A program made the translations under genes and the position numbers. A stretch of 22,957 nt of DNA from Spirochaetia bacterium (GTDB lineage Bacteria > Spirochaetota > Spirochaetia > Treponematales > Breznakiellaceae), in assembly GCA_025997675.1 (NCBI GenBank), contig BNUX01000047.1, positions 1 through 22,957 on the forward strand, given 5' to 3'. The notes beneath the pieces are model-generated. The model saw only the letters and a list, made by a program, of their open reading frames with translations. It searched no databases and was not told the origin of the DNA. Of the stretch, positions 15,950-22,596 are shown one piece after another. Positions within the stretch are counted from its first letter, which is position 1; each line of letters opens with the position of its first letter.

Positions 15950-17064
15950 AACCTGATTATCCGCGCATTGGTAAGTACCTCCGGCCCCGACTTGGTGAGG
16001 AGGATGTCGTTTTCCAGGCGGCAGCCGCCGTGGACCGGGTCGTAGAGCCCCGGTTCCAGGGTAAAAAGCATCCCCGGCCGGAGCTGCCAGGTATTGTCCG
16101 GCCGACTGCGCAGGGAGGGCGACTCGTGGGCCTCCAGACCGATGCCGTGGCCCAGGGCGTGGGGCATGGCCTTCCGCGCCTTGCCGAAGAGGGCGTCCAC
16201 CGCCATGCCGACTTCCCGGGCGTTTACCCCGTCTTTGACGAGGGAGAGGGCCTTTGCGTAGGCCTTTTCCGTCAGGGTCAGCATTTTTTCCTGGGCCGTG
16301 CTCAGGGGAGAGCGGGCAAAGGTAAGGGTCACATCGGTGGTGTAGCCCCGGTACTTGCAGCCGAAGTCCAGGATGGACAGCCCCGGCTCGGCGAAGGGCT
16401 CGGCGGTATAGGCGGGGAAGGTGTGGATGCCGAAGCTCCGGGCGGCCCCGGCGGCCAGGGTCTCAAAGCCCGTACCCTCGCAGCCCCGCTTGCGGCACTC
16501 CGCCTCGATAAAGAACACCACATCAATTTCCGTAGGAAGCTTGCCCGCCGTAATGTTGTCTTCCAGCAGCTCGATAATCTCGTTGGTAATGGCCGCCGCT
16601 TTCCGGTAGATCTCCTGTTCCGTTTCATCCTTCACCGCCCGGAGGCCCTCCGCTTCATCGTGGGCCCCGTTGTTCCGGCAGAGGATATCGTAATCCCCGG
16701 CTTCCTCAATGTATTTGAGAAACCCCGTATAGGAGGTAACCGGGGGAATCTCCACCCGGGCACCCAGGGGCACCTTGAAAAGCGCCGCCGCCCCCCACAG
16801 GGCCGTAATGGAGTTCCGGTCAAAGTTGCTGTAGGGGATGACAAACTCCGTCTGGGCGTAGATGGCCGCCATATTGGCGTCCCAGGGAACCAGGAGGGAC
16901 TTCCCGCAGACCCCCAGGAAGAGCAGGGCGTCCGAGGGCTGACCGGTCATCCAGCGGACTGCCGGGTCCCTTCGGCCTTCGAAATCCTCGAACATGACCA
17001 TGGCGATACCTTCCAGAGCCATCCAATCGTACAGTTTTTTCCGGCGTTCTTCGTAGACGCTCAT
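15946..17064 (-). CDS. M24-family metallopeptidase, Xaa-Pro aminopeptidase/dipeptidase type
   Basis: The enzyme removes N-terminal residues preceding proline in peptide turnover. The 372 residues comprise a creatinase-type N-terminal domain (about 1-145) and the pita-bread catalytic domain. The five metal ligands are visible as D233 and D244 (ILDFGCKYRGYTTDVT), H306 (GHGIG), E337 (LEPGLY) and E351 (RLENDIL), with H313 as the accessory catalytic residue. The sequence does not distinguish dipeptidase from aminopeptidase. The ATG overlaps the TGA of the threonine aldolase gene (ATGA), so the two are translated together. No terminator separates it from the convergent 15521 gene. Confidence 0.92.
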   Translation of the reverse strand: MSVYEERRKKLYDWMALEGIAMVMFEDFEGRRDPAVRWMTGQPSDALLFLGVCGKSLLVPWDANMAAIYAQTEFVIPYSNFDRNSITALWGAAALFKVPLGARVEIPPVTSYTGFLKYIEEAGDYDILCRNNGAHDEAEGLRAVKDETEQEIYRKAAAITNEIIELLEDNITAGKLPTEIDVVFFIEAECRKRGCEGTGFETLAAGAARSFGIHTFPAYTAEPFAEPGLSILDFGCKYRGYTTDVTLTFARSPLSTAQEKMLTLTEKAYAKALSLVKDGVNAREVGMAVDALFGKARKAMPHALGHGIGLEAHESPSLRSRPDNTWQLRPGMLFTLEPGLYDPVHGGCRLENDILLTKSGPEVLTNARIIRF

Positions 17065-18089
17065 GATATAAAGGCCTCCCGGGAAGCTGCCAGGATAGCC
17101 GCAACTTCACTATTCCCTATCCAGTAATGGGTGACAAAACGGAACACCCCCTGCTCCGGCGCATTGATTATAATACCCCGCTTGGCAAAGAAATCCGTAA
17201 TTCTTTTGGCGACACCCGCATCCTCTGCGGGGGGAAACGAAAAGAAAACCATGTTGATATCCACTTCTTCCGGATTGACGGCAATCCCCGGAATGGCCGC
17301 AAGCTCCCGTGCCAGCCGTTTCGCGTTTTCATGGTCCTCCCCCAGCCGCCCGGTATGCTCCGTGAGGGCGATGATTCCCGCCGCCGCCAGTATCCCCGCC
17401 TGCCGCATCCCGCCGCCCATAATCTTCCGTTTATACCGCGCCGCCTCCACAAAGTCCCGTGTCCCCGTCAGGAGTGAACCCACCGGCGCGCAAAGCCCCT
17501 TCGAAAGGCAGAACATCACCGAATCCGCCCGCGCGGCAATTTCCCGGGCATCCACCTGCAATGCGGCGGCGGCGTTAAAAAGCCGGGCCCCATCCAGGTG
17601 AACCGGCAGCCCCCATTCGTCCGCCGTCGCCCGCACCGCGTCCATGTCTGCCAGGGAGACGACACACCCCAGGGAATGGGCGTTCTCCAGGCAGATAAGG
17701 GAGGTGGCGGGGTAATGGAGATCCGCCTTCCGCAGCCGCTGCCGGAGCGCATCGGGCCGCAAAACCCCCTCCGGGGCGGGGATAGTCCGGGTCTGTACCC
17801 CGGCAATCACCGAAGCCGCCCCTGCCTCGTGCTGGATGATGTGGCATTCCTCCCCCAGTACAACCTCGCTGCCCCGTTTGCACCAGGTAAAGAGGGCCAG
17901 TTGGTTGCCGAAGGTACCGGAGGGCACAAAAACCGCCGCTTCCTTACCGGTAAGCTCCGCCCCCAGCTTTTCCAGTGCGTTGACGGTGGGGTCATCCCCG
18001 TATACATCATCCCCCACCTCGGCGTTTGCCATAGCTTTTCGCATGGCTTCGGTGGGCTTGGTTACGGTATCACTTCGCAGGTCGATCAT
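17061..18089 (-). CDS. ltaE: Low-specificity L-threonine aldolase
   Basis: This PLP enzyme of fold type I splits L-threonine or L-allo-threonine into glycine and acetaldehyde. The 342-residue product from the ATG at 18089 begins MIDLRSDTVTKPTEAMRKAM, the family's typical start, so I reject the TTG four codons upstream. Visible residues: H83 and H87 (CHIIQHEAGA), D166 and R169 (HLDGARL) for cofactor binding, and K197 in the LSKGLCAPVGS motif as the Schiff-base lysine. There is no Shine-Dalgarno; TTGTCC-N17-TACATT lies 10 nt upstream. It is followed by the overlapping peptidase gene. Array B lies about 90 bp upstream of its promoter. Confidence 0.94.
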   Translation of the reverse strand: MIDLRSDTVTKPTEAMRKAMANAEVGDDVYGDDPTVNALEKLGAELTGKEAAVFVPSGTFGNQLALFTWCKRGSEVVLGEECHIIQHEAGAASVIAGVQTRTIPAPEGVLRPDALRQRLRKADLHYPATSLICLENAHSLGCVVSLADMDAVRATADEWGLPVHLDGARLFNAAAALQVDAREIAARADSVMFCLSKGLCAPVGSLLTGTRDFVEAARYKRKIMGGGMRQAGILAAAGIIALTEHTGRLGEDHENAKRLARELAAIPGIAVNPEEVDINMVFFSFPPAEDAGVAKRITDFFAKRGIIINAPEQGVFRFVTHYWIGNSEVAAILAASREAFIS

Positions 18090-18099
18090 TATAGTGGTC

Positions 18100-18128
18100 A
18101 ATGTAGCGTATAATCGATGTTAGGACAA
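18100..18128 (-). promoter_or_regulatory. Predicted ltaE promoter, very short leader
   Basis: TTGTCC (18128-18123), a 17-nt spacer and TACATT (18105-18100) are followed by 10 nt and the ATG at 18089. The leader would be about 3-4 nt, too short for a Shine-Dalgarno, and none is seen. Confidence 0.45.
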
Positions 18129-18216
18129 GCGCATGGACTACGGGCCTCTGGTCTGCCCAACGGCAGTTCACCCCCCCAGTTTCAGGTTCCCGGTTTGAAT
18201 GCCGGAGAGCTGAACA

Positions 18217-18300
18217 CCAGTGTTTCAGCGTGAAAAACTAGTTTTTCAGCGTGAAATACTAGTTTTTCAGAGCGAGATACTAGTTTTTCAGAGCGAAAAA
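18217..18300. repeat. 21-bp tandem repeat array B (four units), dyad-symmetric, with inverted ends
   Basis: Four units start at 18217, 18238, 18259 and 18280. Each combines a CTAG boundary with a TTTCA-GCG-TGAA (units 1, 2) or TTTTC-AGAGC-GA (units 3, 4) core. Units join at ACTAGT, itself a palindrome, so overlapping 25-27-bp dyads run along the array, with arms of about 11-12 bp around a 3-5-base centre and one to two mismatches. The ends are a perfect 8-bp inverted repeat: ACACCAGT at 18214-18221 and ACTGGTGT at 18300-18307. The array lies between the predicted terminator of the toxin-antitoxin genes and the ltaE promoter. It is open on the plus strand as a VFQREKL-type heptad frame. The rest of the 18102-18366 gap shows only the promoter and terminator reported here. 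Confidence 0.93.
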
Positions 18301-18312
18301 CTGGTGTCAAGG

Positions 18313-18340
18313 AAAAACAGTATGCGAGCCGTTGGTTCGC
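18313..18340 (-). terminator. Possible terminator of the toxin-antitoxin operon
   Basis: On the minus strand a 7-bp hairpin (GCGAACC, loop AAC, GGCTCGC, one G-U) is followed after five to six nt by a run of five T. The T-run is displaced from the stem, so it may be weak. It lies 27 nt after the antitoxin stop. Confidence 0.5.
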
Positions 18341-18366
18341 TTCCTATCTCAAGAAGTAGGAGTTAT

Positions 18367-18606
18367 CTATGCGGAAGCCAGTTCTTTGCGAACCAGCTCG
18401 CTGATAATTTCTGCCGGGGTTTTGTGGGTGGCTTCGGCCTTGGCACGGAGCCATTGGATGGTCAGACGGTCTACCTCGACTGTTTGGACTTCACGCCGGC
18501 GGGCCCGCTCGGTAAAAAAGCCGCCGGTTATGCCTGCCACATCGGGCGGGTTGCGGGTTACTTCGTCATCCAGGGCCCACGCTTCTTCTTCGGTCATACG
18601 TGCCAT
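18367..18606 (-). CDS. Antitoxin-like ribbon-helix-helix protein (BrnA/CopG type)
   Basis: The 79-residue product begins MARMTEEEAWALDDEVTRNPP and ends with a ribbon-helix-helix-like C-terminus (TVEVDRLTIQWLRAKAEATH and KTPAEIISELVRKELA). In antitoxins of this type the N-terminal arm binds the toxin and the RHH dimer binds the operator and represses the operon. The gene order is toxin first, antitoxin second, 9 nt apart. The ATG has a strong AGGAGG Shine-Dalgarno, unlike the toxin start, which could raise antitoxin output. Family assignment is by pattern only. Confidence 0.75.
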   Translation of the reverse strand: MARMTEEEAWALDDEVTRNPPDVAGITGGFFTERARRREVQTVEVDRLTIQWLRAKAEATHKTPAEIISELVRKELASA

Positions 18607-18615
18607 TTTTTCCTC

Positions 18616-18867
18616 CTACTCGTCCAACAAAGGCAGATATTTTGTGGTGCATTTCATTGCATGAAACACATTCACCGTATCGTCGTCGATGCGGTTATAC
18701 ATGATTTCAAGCAAGCGCCATTTTGTATCATACCCCAGGATCAGATATTTGTTCAGGTAGCCTTTCACAAGGCCCTCGTAGAGCGGATGGTTAGCAGCCC
18801 AGCGGATGTCTTCTTCGCTGATAGTATGCCGGAAGGCCGCTTCATTGAACTCAATGTCCTCATCCAT
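18616..18867 (-). CDS. Small toxin-like protein, BrnT-related
   Basis: The 83-residue product has the layout of small toxins paired with CopG/BrnA antitoxins: an N-terminal helix with ISEEDIRWAANHPLY, strands YLNKYLILGYD and RLLEIMYNRIDDD, then NVFHAMKCTTKYLPLL. The HAM-x2-C/R-x-KY ending is frequent in that group. BrnT proteins are ribonucleases of the RelE-like fold; activity here is inferred only. The ATG at 18867 has no Shine-Dalgarno and lies 6 nt after a TATACT box. The preceding gene ends 3 nt upstream, so readthrough from it is also possible. Confidence 0.68.
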   Translation of the reverse strand: MDEDIEFNEAAFRHTISEEDIRWAANHPLYEGLVKGYLNKYLILGYDTKWRLLEIMYNRIDDDTVNVFHAMKCTTKYLPLLDE

Positions 18868-18870
18868 TGC

Positions 18871-19080
18871 CTAAGTATAGGGGGGATCGGGGCGTGATAC
18901 AAGCCGGAAGCTGGGGCAGTGCGTACCGGTAGCCCGGAACACTTCTATTGAAGGAAGATTCCTGCTCTTGATCCCGAAAACCCTACAGGACCGGGGAAAG
19001 GCGGCTTCCCAGGTAACCTTAAAGTAGGCGCACTTGAGGCAATCCGGGGCGCGCGGCTTATCAGATTTCGGCCCATCCAT
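18871..19080 (-). CDS. Small four-cysteine (zinc-ribbon-like) protein of unknown function
   Basis: The 69-residue product from the ATG at 19080 has C14-x2-C17, C32 and C55 in a compact pattern: DCLKCAYFKVTWEAAFPRSC, then RVFGIKSRNLPSIEVFRATG, then THCPSF. I recognise the pattern (C-x2-C-x-YF-x-x-TW...PR-x-C...F-x-KS-x-x-LPS...SG-x-x-C) as a small conserved family found across Gram-negative bacteria, with no established function that I can name. Four cysteines suggest a structural zinc site. A GTG start at 19113 would add eleven glycine-rich residues that overlap the promoter, so I prefer the ATG. It diverges from ptsI across 80 bp. Confidence 0.75.
   Translation of the reverse strand: MDGPKSDKPRAPDCLKCAYFKVTWEAAFPRSCRVFGIKSRNLPSIEVFRATGTHCPSFRLVSRPDPPYT
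18874..18902 (-). promoter_or_regulatory. Predicted leaderless promoter of the toxin-antitoxin operon
   Basis: TTGTAT (18902-18897), a 17-nt spacer and TATACT (18879-18874) are followed by 6 nt and the toxin ATG. The element lies inside the last codons of the four-cysteine gene, so its sequence is partly constrained by coding. Confidence 0.45.
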
Positions 19081-19086
19081 ACCCCC

Positions 19087-19115
19087 ATTGTAGCCCCGCC
19101 CCCATCCCAACACAA
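19087..19115 (-). promoter_or_regulatory. Predicted leaderless promoter of the four-cysteine gene
   Basis: TTGTGT (19115-19110), a 17-nt spacer and TACAAT (19092-19087) are followed by 6 nt (GGGGGT) and the ATG at 19080. Confidence 0.45.
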
Positions 19116-19123
19116 TATCCCGC

Positions 19124-19152
19124 TGGACAGTTCCCGGTGCTTCGGATATTCT
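19124..19152 (+). promoter_or_regulatory. Predicted ptsI promoter, near-leaderless
   Basis: TGGACA (19124-19129), a 17-nt spacer and TATTCT (19147-19152) are followed by 8 nt and the ATG at 19161. No Shine-Dalgarno is present. Confidence 0.45.
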
Positions 19153-19160
19153 TCAATCAC

Positions 19161-20900
19161 ATGAAAAAGTTGAGCGGCGTTTCCGTATCACCGGGTATCG
19201 TTATCGGGAAGCACTTTCTCTATCGGGGGAATGAGCTTCAGGATATTCCCCGGTATGCCATCGTAAAGACCCAGATTGATTCCGAATGGCGGCGGTTTCT
19301 CACGGCCGTCTTGGCGGCGGCGGCGGATGTGCGGGATCTGTATGACAAAGCCGTCCGTGAAATGAGCAAGGAAAAGGCGGCTATTTTCGAGGCCCACCTG
19401 ATGATGCTGGAGGATACGGAATTTCAAGGGCAGATTAAGGATAGGCTCTTTGCGGATCAGGAGAATATTGAATGGATAGTCTGGGATATTACCCGTGGTA
19501 TTACGGCAAAGATGCTGACCTCCCCGGACGCCTATTTCCGGGAGCGGGCGGTGGATATCGCCGATATATCCCGCCGGCTGATGCATAAACTTCTGGGGAT
19601 CAAAGATTTTTCCCTGGCGGACCTTGATGAGGATATTATCCTGGTGGCCCACGACCTCTTGCCCTCGGAAGTGCTGGCCATGAATAAGGATAGGGTCAAG
19701 GGTATTGCTATGGATATGGGCGGACAGACTTCCCATACCGCTATCCTGGCCCGGGCCTTCGGAATCCCGGCGGTGCTGGGGCTTTCCACCATCACCAAGG
19801 AGGTCAATGCCGGGGATATCCTGGCGCTGGACGGCAGCGCCGGGCAGGTGATTATCAATCCTACGAAGGCTTCCCTGCTAAGACACGAGGACGCCCTCAA
19901 GCTGTGGAGGCGGAACCGGAACAAGCTCCTTGCGGCGGTGGAGCTTCCCGCAGAAACCAGGGACGCCCGCCGGGTCAGCCTCAAGGCGAATATCGGACTG
20001 CCCGAAGAGGCGGCAACGGTCCTGCGTTATGGCGCCGAGGGTATCGGTCTCTATCGCTCCGAATTCCTCTTCCTTACCTCCGGTCAGGCTGCGGAGGAGG
20101 AGCAGCAGTACCAGGCCTATAGCACGGTGTTGAAGGCTATGGGCAATAAGCCGGTGACCATCCGGACCCTGGATGTGGGGGGTGATAAGGTGTCCCCCAA
20201 TGCGCAGCCTCCCTCGGATGATAAGAACCCGCTCCTGGGCTGGCGGGCTATCCGTATGTGCCTTGCCCTGCCGGACCTTTTTAAGACCCAACTCCGGGCC
20301 ATACTCCGGGCCAGTGTGTACGGCAATGTGAAGATCATGTTCCCCATGATTTCCGGGATTGAGGAACTGGAGCAGGCCTTGGCGATAGTGGAGGAGGCGA
20401 AAGCGGAATGCCGGCAGAAGAAGCAGCGTTTTGCCCGGAAGATTGAGGTGGGGACCATGATCGAGATTCCCTCCGCCGCCTTGAGTGCGGATATTCTGGC
20501 CCGTAAATCGGACTTTTTCTCTATCGGGACCAACGATCTGCTCCAATACACCCTGGCGGTTGATCGGGGCAATGAAAAGGTAAGCTACCTGGCCCAGCCC
20601 TTCCATCCGGCGGTGCTCCGGCTCCTCAAGCAGACCATCGACGCCGCCCATGAGCGGGGGATCAAGGCCGCCATGTGCGGCGAGTTGGCGGGGACCCCCT
20701 TTGCCGCGCCGGTGCTCCTGGGATTGGGGCTGGACGAATTCAGCATGACCGCCTCCTCCATCCCCCAGGTTAAGCAGGTTATCCGGGGGGTCACCTTTGA
20801 GGACTGCCGCGCCCTGGCGGAGAAGGCCCTGGCCAACACCTCCTACAAGCAGACCGAGACCCTGGTTAAGGCATGGATGGCCGAACATAATGGAGTTTGA
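19161..20900 (+). CDS. ptsI: Phosphoenolpyruvate-protein phosphotransferase, enzyme I
   Basis: Enzyme I takes phosphate from PEP onto a histidine and passes it to HPr. The 579 residues show the N-terminal HPr-binding and phosphohistidine domain with H192 in GGQTSHTAILAR, and the TIM-barrel PEP domain with GLYRSEFLFL, RTLDVGGDK, NPLLGWRAIR, GTNDLLQYT and the active cysteine in AMCGELAG. Length is normal. I chose the ATG at 19161 (MKKLSGVSVSPGIVIGK), the family-typical start; the open frame to 19137 is not needed. No HPr or EII gene is in view. Some treponemes keep PTS components without sugar permeases for regulation, and this window cannot tell whether that holds here. It overlaps der by 11 bases. 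Confidence 0.95.
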   Translation: MKKLSGVSVSPGIVIGKHFLYRGNELQDIPRYAIVKTQIDSEWRRFLTAVLAAAADVRDLYDKAVREMSKEKAAIFEAHLMMLEDTEFQGQIKDRLFADQENIEWIVWDITRGITAKMLTSPDAYFRERAVDIADISRRLMHKLLGIKDFSLADLDEDIILVAHDLLPSEVLAMNKDRVKGIAMDMGGQTSHTAILARAFGIPAVLGLSTITKEVNAGDILALDGSAGQVIINPTKASLLRHEDALKLWRRNRNKLLAAVELPAETRDARRVSLKANIGLPEEAATVLRYGAEGIGLYRSEFLFLTSGQAAEEEQQYQAYSTVLKAMGNKPVTIRTLDVGGDKVSPNAQPPSDDKNPLLGWRAIRMCLALPDLFKTQLRAILRASVYGNVKIMFPMISGIEELEQALAIVEEAKAECRQKKQRFARKIEVGTMIEIPSAALSADILARKSDFFSIGTNDLLQYTLAVDRGNEKVSYLAQPFHPAVLRLLKQTIDAAHERGIKAAMCGELAGTPFAAPVLLGLGLDEFSMTASSIPQVKQVIRGVTFEDCRALAEKALANTSYKQTETLVKAWMAEHNGV

Positions 20901-22272
20901 TCCCCGCGATAAATACCGGAATCTCCCCACGGTGGTCCTGGCGGGCCGTCCCAATGTGGGTAAATCCACCCTGTTCAACCGCCTCCTCCATCAAAGGCGC
21001 GCCATCACCGACCCGACTCCGGGGGTAACCCGGGACCCGGTGGCTATGGACGCCTTTATCAACGGGAAACCGGTACGGCTCATGGACACCGGGGGCTTCA
21101 AGCTGGACCGGAAGGCCGATGGCGGCAGGGATATTCCCAGTGATACCCTGGACGACCTGGTGGTGGAGAAAACCCTGGCGGCCCTGGAAAGTGCGGATTT
21201 GATCCTGCTCATCCTGGAAGCGGGGGAACTCAAGGCGGAGGACGAGGAGTTTATCGGTCTCCTCCGGCCCTATCAGAACAAGCTCTTGGCGGTGGTGAAC
21301 AAGACCGAGGGGGGGCGCCGGGAAAACGAGTCCTGGAATATCCTCTCCTATGGGTTTGACCGGGTATGGATGGTTTCTGCCGAACACGGGGACAATGTGG
21401 GGGATTTGGAAGAGGCCATCGTAGCCCGGCTGGATTTTTCCAGGGTGGAGCTTGACGATGCCCAGACGCGGCCCATCAGGATTGCTATCGTGGGGAAACC
21501 CAATACGGGGAAGTCCACCCTGTCAAACCGCCTCACCGCATCAAGCGCCTCCATCGTGAGCGATATTCCCGGCACCACCCGTGATGTGGTGGAGGGGTGG
21601 TTTGTGTACCGGAACCGGGCGTTCCAGGTCCTGGATACCGCAGGGATACGCAGGAAAAGTAAGGTGACGGAAAATATTGAGTACTATTCGGTGAACCGGG
21701 CCATCAAAACCATGGATGACGCAGACATAGTGTTTCTGTTGATAGACGCCCAGGATGGGCTTTCGGATCAGGATAAGAAGATCACCGCCCTGGCGGATGA
21801 GCGGGGCAGGGGGATCATCATGGTGCTTAATAAGTGGGACACCATGCCGGAGGTAAAAAACACCTTTACTGCGGTCCAGGACCGGATACACTTTCTCTTC
21901 GGCCAGATGGAATACGCCCCCATCATGCCGGTCAGCGCCCGTGACGGTTCCGGCATCGACGCGCTGCTCAACACCGCCATCCGGATGTACGCCCAGCTTA
22001 ATCTCCACACCGATACGGGGAAGCTGAACCAGGCCCTGGAACGCTGGCTGGCGGAGTCTCCCCCCCCGGCGGGCCCCCAAACCCGGTTCAAGCTGAAGTA
22101 CGCCGTCCAGGTTTCGGATAACCCCGTGAAGTTTGTCTTCTTCGCCTCCCGCCCCAAGGCGGTGAGCCAGTCCTATGTCAGCTATTTGAGGAACAAGATG
22201 CGCCGGGACCTGGGCTATTCCCTCATCCCCCTGGGCATTGAGATCCGCGCTTCCGCAAAGGAGCGGCGTTGA
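20890..22272 (+). CDS. der: Ribosome biogenesis GTPase Der (EngA)
   Basis: Der has two tandem GTPase domains and a KH-like C-terminus and acts in assembly of the large ribosomal subunit. The 460 residues show domain 1 with GRPNVGKSTLF (19-29), TPGVTRD and DTGG, and domain 2 with GKPNTGKST (202-210), IPGTTRD, DTAG and NKWD (314-317). The KH domain spans about 370-455. The domain 1 guanine motif reads NKTE (137-140) instead of NKxD. I set the start at the ATG at 20890 (MEFDPRDKYRNLPTVVLAGR); the longer frame back to 20797 is only a shadow of ptsI. It overlaps ptsI by 11 bases and precedes the MerR gene by 3. Confidence 0.95.
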   Translation: MEFDPRDKYRNLPTVVLAGRPNVGKSTLFNRLLHQRRAITDPTPGVTRDPVAMDAFINGKPVRLMDTGGFKLDRKADGGRDIPSDTLDDLVVEKTLAALESADLILLILEAGELKAEDEEFIGLLRPYQNKLLAVVNKTEGGRRENESWNILSYGFDRVWMVSAEHGDNVGDLEEAIVARLDFSRVELDDAQTRPIRIAIVGKPNTGKSTLSNRLTASSASIVSDIPGTTRDVVEGWFVYRNRAFQVLDTAGIRRKSKVTENIEYYSVNRAIKTMDDADIVFLLIDAQDGLSDQDKKITALADERGRGIIMVLNKWDTMPEVKNTFTAVQDRIHFLFGQMEYAPIMPVSARDGSGIDALLNTAIRMYAQLNLHTDTGKLNQALERWLAESPPPAGPQTRFKLKYAVQVSDNPVKFVFFASRPKAVSQSYVSYLRNKMRRDLGYSLIPLGIEIRASAKERR

Positions 22273-22275
22273 ACC

Positions 22276-22596
22276 ATGGTGACCTACGGAATTGGGGAGC
22301 TGGAAAAGCTCCTGGGGGTAAAGGCCCATGTGATCCGCTACTGGGAAAAGGAGATCCCCCTGATTCAGAGCCGCCGGGACCTTAACGGCAGGCGGGTCTA
22401 CGCCAAGCGGGATTTGACGGTCCTCTTCCGGTTGAAGTACCTTCTCTACGACCGCCGTTTTACTATTGAAGGCGCCCGGGAACAGCTCTTCCGGGAGCAT
22501 ACCGGGGAAGATCAGAACCTCAAGGCCCACATTGAAGCCCTCCGCTCGGACCTCCTGGACCTGTACTTCCTGGTACACCGGCCGGACAGCCCCTGA
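22276..22596 (+). CDS. MerR-family DNA-binding regulator
   Basis: The 106-residue product starts with a winged helix-turn-helix of MerR type (YGIGELEKLLGVKAHVIRYW, then a wing with SRRDLNGRRVYAKRDL), followed by a helix (LKYLLYDRRFTIEGAREQLF) and a short dimerisation tail. No cysteine sensor or large effector domain is present, so it resembles the short MerR-like regulators that respond to unknown signals. It is 3 nt after der and its TGA overlaps the next ATG by one base, so it is part of the ptsI-der unit. Confidence 0.88.
   Translation: MVTYGIGELEKLLGVKAHVIRYWEKEIPLIQSRRDLNGRRVYAKRDLTVLFRLKYLLYDRRFTIEGAREQLFREHTGEDQNLKAHIEALRSDLLDLYFLVHRPDSP

Noticed and set aside
16030..17127. 365-codon open frame on the plus strand
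   Set aside because: It is antisense to the M24 peptidase gene; the sense strand carries all five metal ligands.
18185..18220. Possible tRNA 3' end (TTTGAAT loop flanked by CCGG, then ACACCA)
   Set aside because: The T-arm stem does not pair over five bases and no matching acceptor strand, anticodon arm or D arm lies at the right distance upstream.
18220..18897. 225-codon plus-strand frame beginning with VFQREKL heptads
   Set aside because: After array B it runs antisense through the toxin-antitoxin genes, which have proper family patterns and an AGGAGG start; the heptads follow from the 21-bp period.
19878..20978. 366-codon open frame on the minus strand
   Set aside because: It is a shadow of ptsI and der, which have complete catalytic motifs.
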